DNA of 10,261 bases from Candidatus Moranbacteria bacterium UBA2206 (GTDB lineage: Bacteria; Patescibacteriota; Minisyncoccia; Moranbacterales; UBA2206). Under the pieces are notes generated by a model. It searched no databases and was not told the origin of the DNA. It saw only the letters and a list, made by a program, of their open reading frames with translations. This document shows positions 5,930-10,261 of this stretch, one piece after another. The stretch lies in the NCBI GenBank assembly GCA_002328565.1, contig DCUU01000009.1, forward strand, positions 1 through 10,261. Direction: 5' to 3'. The first letter of the stretch is position 1. Every line of letters starts with the position of its first letter. A program made the position numbers and the translations under genes.

Positions 5930-6350
5930 ATTCTGCCTTGCGAAACGCGACATTACAAATTCGAGTGAATTGGCGTTAAGAAATTTATTCTGTTTGAGGC
6001 TCGACGCATTTGGTCGAGCCGAGTTATAAATTTTAGCCAATGAACGAAGAATTTGTTGGCGCGTGAGCTCGGCAGAGAGCTCTTTTTGCTACTTTTTCTC
6101 GCGGAGAGAAAAAGTAGAGAAAAACCAATAATCTGCAGGCAAGAATCCGAACTAAGAGCTCAGAAAAAGAAACAACATCGAGGAATAGCGCAGCGTGAAC
6201 CACCCTACCCATATCTTGAAAAATGTTTCTATATTGATGACAAAAGATAGAAGTCACCAATTGCCTGCAATTTACTGCTAGCCACCAAGAAACCTAAGTT
6301 TCAAGATGACTGGGAAATATAGCATAGCTTTCAAATTATGTCAAGTAGTG
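5930..6350. other. Gene-free, hairpin-rich stretch before ruvB; candidate structured RNA or long dispersed repeat
   Basis: About 420 bases hold no gene I can support and are richer in GC than the flanking spacers. Visible stems are 5958-5962/5967-5971, a perfect 8-bp stem 5998-6005/6013-6020 (GGCTCGAC, loop GCATTTG), 6036-6040/6056-6060, GAGCTC 6065-6070/6077-6082 followed by five T, a perfect 12-bp stem 6089-6100/6106-6117 (CTACTTTTTCTC, loop GCGGA), a small stem 6290-6303, and a 9-bp distant pair 6134-6142/6261-6269 (TGCAGGCAA). GAGCTC occurs a third time at 6156-6161. I looked for the signatures of tmRNA, RNase P RNA, SRP RNA and tRNA and did not see them. It may be an unrecognised RNA, a repeat, or a decayed element. 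Confidence 0.45.
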
Positions 6351-6357
6351 CTAGAAT
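6329..6357 (+). promoter_or_regulatory. ruvB promoter with extended -10, predicted leaderless
   Basis: TTTCAA (6329-6334, weak -35) and a 17-base spacer lead to TGC-TAGAAT (TG at 6349-6350, hexamer 6352-6357, 5/6). The ATG follows six bases after the hexamer, so the transcript should begin at the start codon. No Shine-Dalgarno sequence could fit. Confidence 0.55.
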
Positions 6358-6363
6358 TCAATT

Positions 6364-7368
6364 ATGATTACAACCTCCAACGAACAACCTGAAGACCTGA
6401 CTTTCGATGTCACCCTTCGCCCACAAAACTTCAATGATTATGTGGGGCAAGTTAAGGTTAAGAAAAATCTGGACATTCTGATTCAAGCGGCCAAGCATAG
6501 AAAAGAGTCTATTGAACATGTTTTGCTCTATGGTCCCGCGGGACTTGGCAAAACTACTCTTGCCAACATCATCGCCAAAGAAATGGGGGTCAACATCAAA
6601 ACTACTTCCGGCCCCGCCATTGAACGCGTGGGTGATTTTGGCTCCATTCTCACCAATCTTTCTGATGGCGACATTCTTTTTATCGACGAAATTCACAGAC
6701 TCAACAAATCCATCGAAGAAATTCTCTATCCGGCGATGGAAGATTATAAATTAGACATCATTATCGGCAAAGGCCCTTCCGCCAGAACTATTCAACTTGA
6801 TTTGCCAAAATTCACCTTGATCGGCGCCACCACAAAACTTGGTTCAATTTCTAATCCACTTCGCAATCGTTTTGGTGCTATTCATCGTTTGGAATTTTAT
6901 ACCAATCCAGAAATCAAAAAAATCCTTGAGCGTAGTGCCAAAATTTTGGGCGTAGTCGCTGACGAAACTGGCCTTTCAAAAATTTCCGAGTGCGCTCGTT
7001 GCACTCCTCGCGTGGCCAACCGTCTTTTGAAACGCGTGCGCGATTTTTCTCAAATAAAAAATCATGATATTATAAATGAAACAGTGGCAATTGAAGCACT
7101 AGAAATGATTGATGTTGATCCACTTGGGCTTGAACCCGCGGACAAACATATTTTGCGAGTCATCATCGAGAAATTCAATGGTGGTCCTGTGGGGCTAGGC
7201 ACAGTCGCCGCCGCCACTTCGGAAGAAATCAAAACTATTGAAGATGTTTATGAACCATACCTAATTCAAATTGGATTTTTAGCGAGAACTCCGCGAGGCC
7301 GCATTGCCACCGAAAGCGCTTACAATCACCTAGGAATAAAATATAACGGAGAGAAAAAATTATTTTAA
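6364..7368 (+). CDS. ruvB: Holliday junction branch-migration ATPase RuvB
   Basis: RuvB forms hexameric rings that pump DNA through the RuvA-bound Holliday junction during recombinational repair, so that RuvC can resolve it. The 334-residue protein is full length. It has the N-terminal [12 protein letters not shown] segment (18-29), Walker [10 protein letters not shown] (57-65), Walker [10 protein letters not shown] (104-112), sensor 1 IGATT (153-157), the NPLRNRFG box (164-171) carrying the arginine finger, sensor 2 [15 protein letters not shown] (214-228) and the C-terminal winged helix with [15 protein letters not shown] (274-288) and RTPRGRIAT (308-316), which contacts DNA. No ruvA or ruvC is adjacent. 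The start is fixed by the conserved N-terminus and the promoter position. Every key motif is intact, so the protein should be active. Confidence 0.97.
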   Translation: MITTSNEQPEDLTFDVTLRPQNFNDYVGQVKVKKNLDILIQAAKHRKESIEHVLLYGPAGLGKTTLANIIAKEMGVNIKTTSGPAIERVGDFGSILTNLSDGDILFIDEIHRLNKSIEEILYPAMEDYKLDIIIGKGPSARTIQLDLPKFTLIGATTKLGSISNPLRNRFGAIHRLEFYTNPEIKKILERSAKILGVVADETGLSKISECARCTPRVANRLLKRVRDFSQIKNHDIINETVAIEALEMIDVDPLGLEPADKHILRVIIEKFNGGPVGLGTVAAATSEEIKTIEDVYEPYLIQIGFLARTPRGRIATESAYNHLGIKYNGEKKLF

Positions 7369-7380
7369 AATAAAACATAC

Positions 7381-7524
7381 TAGGATTTACGCGTTTTTCT
7401 GAAAATCTATTTATGTAGCCATGACAATGGCAGGATTATAATCCGTAATCACTATCTGTAATCTTAGTTTATTTTTTTGTAATTTCAGCGAACAATAGAT
7501 TTGAAGGAAAATGCGTAAGTCCTA
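7381..7524. mobile_element. MITE-like non-coding element with 32-bp terminal inverted repeats
   Basis: The 144-base element between ruvB and the next gene starts TAGGATTTACGC and ends with the complement of TAGGACTTACGC. The left (7381-7412) and right (7493-7524) ends match at 26 of 32 positions as inverted repeats. The interior has no ORF but holds smaller palindromes, GCCAT-GACA-ATGGC and GGATTATAATCC. TA at both outer edges could be part of the repeat or a two-base target duplication. Size, structure and lack of coding content fit a miniature inverted-repeat transposable element moved by a transposase elsewhere. No second copy is in the window. Confidence 0.75.
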
Positions 7525-7543
7525 AACAAAATAAATTAAAACT

Positions 7544-7771
7544 ATGTTTTACATTGTCCTCGCTCTTTATGCCATCATCCTTATCACCTATCTTTTTTTG
7601 TTCTTTTTCATCATCTATCATCTTTCCCGCTATTCCATAAATGCCAAAACTAACAAAATAATGCTTCCAATTTTTGCAGTAGTTTCCGTCTTGCTTTTTC
7701 TTTCCAATATTATGTTGTTTTTTTCGGTTGATTGGAATGCACTAATTTTAAAACTAATTTTTCAATATTAA
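7544..7771 (+). CDS. Small two-helix membrane protein upstream of the PH-domain gene
   Basis: The 75-residue protein has one long hydrophobic segment from about residue 2 to 27, a short polar cytoplasmic-looking loop with Arg and Lys (28-39, SRYSINAKTNKI), and a second helix at about 40-61, ending in a mildly hydrophobic tail. I recognise no family. It ends four bases before the start of the PH-domain gene, so the two are very likely one transcription unit and may work together in the membrane. No Shine-Dalgarno sequence is visible. A TAAATT sequence (7532-7537) six bases before the ATG could be a weak -10 box. The neighbouring MITE-like element ends 19 bases upstream. Confidence 0.7.
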   Translation: MFYIVLALYAIILITYLFLFFFIIYHLSRYSINAKTNKIMLPIFAVVSVLLFLSNIMLFFSVDWNALILKLIFQY

Positions 7772-7775
7772 TTTT

Positions 7776-8366
7776 ATGCAACCAACCTTCACTCACTATC
7801 ATTTCGAAGGACAAAAAAACGGCGAGGAAATTCTTATGGTAATCCACCGCCACTGGTTCAATATCCTTACCCACTTTTCTGTGATTTTCTTTATGATACT
7901 TTTTCTTTTTGGCAGTTATTTCCTCACTGCCTTTTTTTTCGATGAATTTAGCGAACAACTCCTGCTCAATCTCACCGCTTTTATGCGCAGTCTTTTTTTC
8001 ACTTTTCTTTGGCTCCTATTTTTCGCCATCTGGATTGACTATTATTTCGATGTTTGGATAGTCACCAGTGAAAGAATAATAAACATTGAACAAAAAGGGC
8101 TTTTCACTCGCGTCGTGAGCGAATTGGAATTGGAAAAAATTCAAGATGTCACCACTGATGTGCGCGGAGTCATCCCAACCTTTCTCAATTATGGTCATCT
8201 CCTTATTCAAACCGCCGGCGAAAGAGAACGATTCATATTCCGCAATGTTCCCGATCCCTACCAAATCAAAGACACCATTATGAAACTACAAAACGAATTA
8301 GAAAACAAAGAAGAAAATGAGTTTGGCGAAATGCTTCGAGAAAAAATTCATCACGAAAATACTTAA
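7776..8366 (+). CDS. Membrane-anchored bacterial PH-domain protein (YdbS/bPH2-like)
   Basis: The 196-residue protein has a short N-terminal cytoplasmic segment with the EEILMVIHRHWF motif (17-28) typical of this group, two transmembrane helices (about 29-54 and 69-88), then a bacterial PH domain beginning YFDVWIVTSERIINIEQ (90-106) and continuing through ELELEKIQDV (116-125) and FLNYGHLLIQTAG (136-148). The C-terminal part (165-196) is a charged helix. Bacterial PH proteins of this type are integral membrane proteins of largely unknown role, sometimes linked to envelope stress. The close upstream 75-residue membrane protein suggests a two-component membrane complex. No Shine-Dalgarno sequence is present. 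A perfect hairpin follows the stop codon. Confidence 0.85.
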   Translation: MQPTFTHYHFEGQKNGEEILMVIHRHWFNILTHFSVIFFMILFLFGSYFLTAFFFDEFSEQLLLNLTAFMRSLFFTFLWLLFFAIWIDYYFDVWIVTSERIINIEQKGLFTRVVSELELEKIQDVTTDVRGVIPTFLNYGHLLIQTAGERERFIFRNVPDPYQIKDTIMKLQNELENKEENEFGEMLREKIHHENT

Positions 8367-8375
8367 TAACCTCCA

Positions 8376-8413
8376 AGGCGGACAGTCCGCTAATCTTAGC
8401 GGACTGTCCGCTT
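8376..8413 (+). terminator. Perfect 16-bp hairpin after the PH-domain gene, probable terminator
   Basis: GCGGACAGTCCGCTAA (8378-8393) pairs perfectly with 8396-8411 across a two-base loop, and flanking bases extend the stem by a G-U and an A-T pair. Each arm is itself a palindrome (GCGGAC-N-GTCCGC). The tail TTGCTTTGTTT is T-rich but interrupted, so termination is likely but not certain. It may equally be a dispersed palindromic repeat. Confidence 0.6.
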
Positions 8414-8424
8414 GCTTTGTTTAA

Positions 8425-10261
8425 ATGCAATCAAAAAACAAAATTAAAATTTTTGTTTTTCTTTTTATTCTGTTTTTGACAGGTTTTTTTAGTTTAGTAA
8501 AAATTTCTAAATCAGCTGAAAATAATTTAGAAATAACTGAAATATTACCTAACCCTTCCGGCTCTTCTGAAAGTAAAAATGAATTTATAGAAATTTATAA
8601 TTCCAGTGATTCTGATATAGATTTAGAAGGTTGGTATTTTCTAGGAGAATCAAAAAAATTTAATTTATTAGGCAATATAAAAGCTAATGAATATAAATCT
8701 TTTTATAACACCATAACTTTATATAACAAAAAAAGTACTGTGTCTTTATTTAGCCCCGAATCAGAATTAATTATTGAAATAACCTATACTACACCTAGCA
8801 AAGAAGATTTTTCTTATAGTTTAATTTGCAATAACTGGACTTGGGTATTCCCTGCAACACCCAATAAAGAAAATCCAAATTGCGAAGAAGAAGAAGAAGA
8901 AGAAGAAGAAGAAGAAGAAGAAGAAATAAAAGATTATTCGGGGATTATGATTAGTGAAATTTATCCCGCGCCGGATACTAAAAATGGGGAGGAAGAGTTT
9001 GTTGAGATAATTAATTTAACCGGAGAAGATCTTGATTTTTCTGATTATACAATCAAGGATTCCAAAGGTGCCAAAGGAAAAATTTCTAAAAAAGAAAAAA
9101 TTGGAAACTTTATTGTTTTCTATGGTTCGTTTTCACTTAACAATGATTCCAAGGGCGACACAGTTTTTCTTTATGATAAAAAAGATAATCTGATTGTTAG
9201 TCAAAAATATGCAAACGGAAAAAGCGCCCATTCTTTTTCTTTTGATGGATCAGCTTGGCGTTGGACGTCTTCCCCTACTCCGGGAGGAGAAAATTTTTTC
9301 GATAAAGTTTTGTCCGGAAAACTAATCTTACCCAAACATGTATATAAAAATACTTACGCCTATTTCAATGTTAAGGCTGATGAGGGTGCCAAGAAATTTA
9401 CTTGGAATTTTGGCGACGGACACAAAAGCTATTTGAAATCCACCAAACATAAGTATGAAAAAACCGGCAAATTTTCTGGCAATCTCAAAATTACTGGAGA
9501 TGGCGAGGATAAAAGCTATGACTTTAGCGTAAAGGTGGAAAAATATGACGCACCAAAAATTCGCATCATAAATCTCATGCCAAATCCAAAGGGACTCGAT
9601 AAAAATGAATGGATTGAAATTAAAAATCAATCCAAAGACAAAATCAATCTCAAGGGCTGGTCAATCGCTACCGGCAAAGATAAATTGATTAACCATCCGA
9701 TTCGGGAAGATTTCAAAATCAAAAAAGGCAAAACCAAAAAGCTCACCAAAAAAATTTGCGCTTTCACCCTGGGCAATGAAAAAACCAAAATTGAACTGCG
9801 CGATCCTTCCGGCAAAGTTGTACAGAAAATAAAATATGACCGAAAGAAAAACAAAATCGCAGAGGATGAAATTTATGAAAAAAATGATGACGGCTGGAAT
9901 TGGGTAGGGGCACAGAATAACACAGAATTAAAACAGAACAACACAAAAACCATTGAAAATCCCCTTCTCCCTTTGGGAGAAGGCCTGCCTGCCGGTAGGC
10001 AGGTGCCTCGAAGGGCGGATGAGGGAACCAGTTCCACAACAGAGGAAAATATTATCAATATCCCCGACTCCGAAATCCAAACCAGTCTTGGCAAATACAC
10101 CAACTCGCCAGATTGGCAAAAAAAGCAAAAAGACCGCCAAATTTTGGCTTATTCAAAGCACACTATAACTTTTCCGGAAAAATTGATACCCCAAAATTCA
10201 AGGGTTTTAGGCGTAATGACAGGTTTTAAACCTGTCTCTACGGAAAATTATTATTCTTTCA
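8425..10261 (+). CDS. Secreted surface protein with three lamin-tail domains and a PKD domain (cut by window edge)
   Basis: From the ATG at 8425 the frame is open for 612 codons to the window end. A Lys-rich N-terminus and hydrophobic residues 9-25 form a signal peptide, with possible cleavage after A31. Lamin-tail (LTD) domain 1 spans about 35-150, with EITEILPNP (36-44). Fourteen Glu (154-167) link it to LTD 2 (about 173-290, ISEIYPAP start, TPGGEN end). A PKD-like domain spans about 296-372, with WNFGDG (327-332), then LTD 3 (about 377-495) with INLMPNP and NEWIEIKN. The region after 495 is polar, probably disordered, and carries palindromic repeats in frame. LTD and PKD modules are beta-sandwich folds common in exported, substrate- or surface-binding proteins; no catalytic domain is visible. 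No Shine-Dalgarno sequence precedes the start. The 3' end and any anchor lie outside the window. Confidence 0.85.
   Translation, partial: MQSKNKIKIFVFLFILFLTGFFSLVKISKSAENNLEITEILPNPSGSSESKNEFIEIYNSSDSDIDLEGWYFLGESKKFNLLGNIKANEYKSFYNTITLYNKKSTVSLFSPESELIIEITYTTPSKEDFSYSLICNNWTWVFPATPNKENPNCEEEEEEEEEEEEEEIKDYSGIMISEIYPAPDTKNGEEEFVEIINLTGEDLDFSDYTIKDSKGAKGKISKKEKIGNFIVFYGSFSLNNDSKGDTVFLYDKKDNLIVSQKYANGKSAHSFSFDGSAWRWTSSPTPGGENFFDKVLSGKLILPKHVYKNTYAYFNVKADEGAKKFTWNFGDGHKSYLKSTKHKYEKTGKFSGNLKITGDGEDKSYDFSVKVEKYDAPKIRIINLMPNPKGLDKNEWIEIKNQSKDKINLKGWSIATGKDKLINHPIREDFKIKKGKTKKLTKKICAFTLGNEKTKIELRDPSGKVVQKIKYDRKKNKIAEDEIYEKNDDGWNWVGAQNNTELKQNNTKTIENPLLPLGEGLPAGRQVPRRADEGTSSTTEENIINIPDSEIQTSLGKYTNSPDWQKKQKDRQILAYSKHTITFPEKLIPQNSRVLGVMTGFKPVSTENYYSF
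8884..8925 (+). repeat. (GAA)14 microsatellite encoding 14 glutamates
   Basis: Fourteen uninterrupted GAA codons link LTD domains 1 and 2 of the surface protein. Because the unit is three bases long, slippage would change linker length without breaking the frame. Confidence 0.95.
9963..10024. repeat. Composite palindromic repeat, copy 2, inside coding sequence
   Basis: The hairpin CCTTCTCCC-TTT-GGGAGAAGG (9963-9983) and the tail TGCCTCGAAGGGCGGATGAG (10004-10023) match the right part of the element at 5245-5287. Between these two pieces a 20-base palindrome is inserted (9984-10003). The copy is read in frame as residues 513-534 of the surface protein without a stop codon. Confidence 0.85.
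9984..10003. repeat. 20-bp palindrome nested in copy 2
   Basis: CCTGCCTGCCGGTAGGCAGG is a near-perfect palindrome with one mismatched pair. It interrupts the larger repeat exactly between GAGAAGG and TGCC, which are adjacent in copy 1. It encodes LPAGRQ. The same motif is, from general knowledge, frequent in CPR genomes; this was not checked here. Confidence 0.85.
10218..10236. repeat. Third palindrome in the surface-protein gene
   Basis: GACAGGTTT-T-AAACCTGTC is a perfect 9-bp inverted repeat around one base. It is read in frame within MTGFKPVST (starting at residue 598) and differs in sequence from the other two palindromes in the gene. Confidence 0.75.

Noticed and set aside
6053..6250. 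A 65-codon plus-strand open frame in the hairpin-rich region
   Set aside because: It has no ATG at a plausible position, no ribosome binding site, runs through several perfect hairpins, and its translation is low-complexity charged sequence without a fold.
6033..6260. A 75-codon minus-strand open frame over the same region
   Set aside because: It is the antisense of the hairpins, has no start signals, and gives an Arg/Ala/Phe-rich product that looks like chance translation of structured DNA.
5930..6350. tmRNA, RNase P RNA, SRP RNA or tRNA in the gene-free region
   Set aside because: I looked for the tRNA-like ends and tag reading frame of tmRNA, the conserved P4 sequences of RNase P RNA, the SRP RNA apical loop and a T-loop with a CCA end, and saw none.
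7776..8264. Minus-strand open frames opposite the PH-domain gene (7710-7958 and 8016-8264)
   Set aside because: They lie antisense to a gene with clear transmembrane helices and PH-domain motifs and have no support of their own.
9764..10140. Overlapping minus-strand open frames near the palindromes
   Set aside because: They are shadows of the long plus-strand surface-protein frame, which has recognisable domains. Symmetric repeats are naturally open on both strands.

Overview
The window is AT-rich, gene-dense bacterial DNA. It looks like a Candidate Phyla Radiation (Patescibacteria) genome, perhaps near the Moranbacteria or Falkowbacteria; this is inferred from style, since no rRNA or marker set is present. 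The signs are short intergenic gaps, mostly no Shine-Dalgarno sequences, a degenerate DHH-family protein, a PilB/GspE-type ATPase with CxC/CxxC cysteines, a secreted LTD/PKD-domain protein, and many small palindromic repeats, some of them inside coding sequence. All eight visible stop codons are TAA and no gene has an in-frame TGA, so the standard code fits.

Layout. 1-224 (minus): start of a small lipoprotein. 335-817 (minus): tsaE, a tRNA t6A-synthesis ATPase carrying a palindrome-encoded insertion. 818-901: divergent promoters with overlapping -35 boxes. 902-2035 (plus): a DHH-family phosphoesterase homologue with eroded catalytic motifs, then a terminator. 2169-5198 (plus): a 1009-residue protein with two complete PilB/GspE motor ATPase units in one chain, followed by a palindromic repeat and two hairpin terminators. 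5372-5836 (minus): two small membrane proteins, the only genes here with strong Shine-Dalgarno sequences. About 5930-6350: gene-free and rich in hairpins. 6364-7368 (plus): ruvB. 7381-7524: a MITE-like element with 32-bp terminal inverted repeats. 7544-8366 (plus): a two-gene membrane unit, a 75-residue two-helix protein and a bacterial PH-domain protein. 8378-8411: a perfect hairpin. 8425 to the end (plus): a secreted LTD-LTD-PKD-LTD protein, cut by the window edge, with a (GAA)14 run and three palindromic repeats in its coding sequence.

The genes do not form one pathway. tsaE and ruvB are housekeeping genes. The tandem motor ATPase implies a type IV pilus or type II secretion-like machine whose other parts lie elsewhere. 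The lipoprotein, PH-domain and LTD proteins are envelope or surface proteins. The most notable signals are the tandem ATPase, the invasion of reading frames by small palindromes (including one palindrome nested in another), the -10 boxes lying exactly six bases before ATG at three genes (predicting leaderless mRNAs), the MITE-like element, and the structured gene-free stretch before ruvB.
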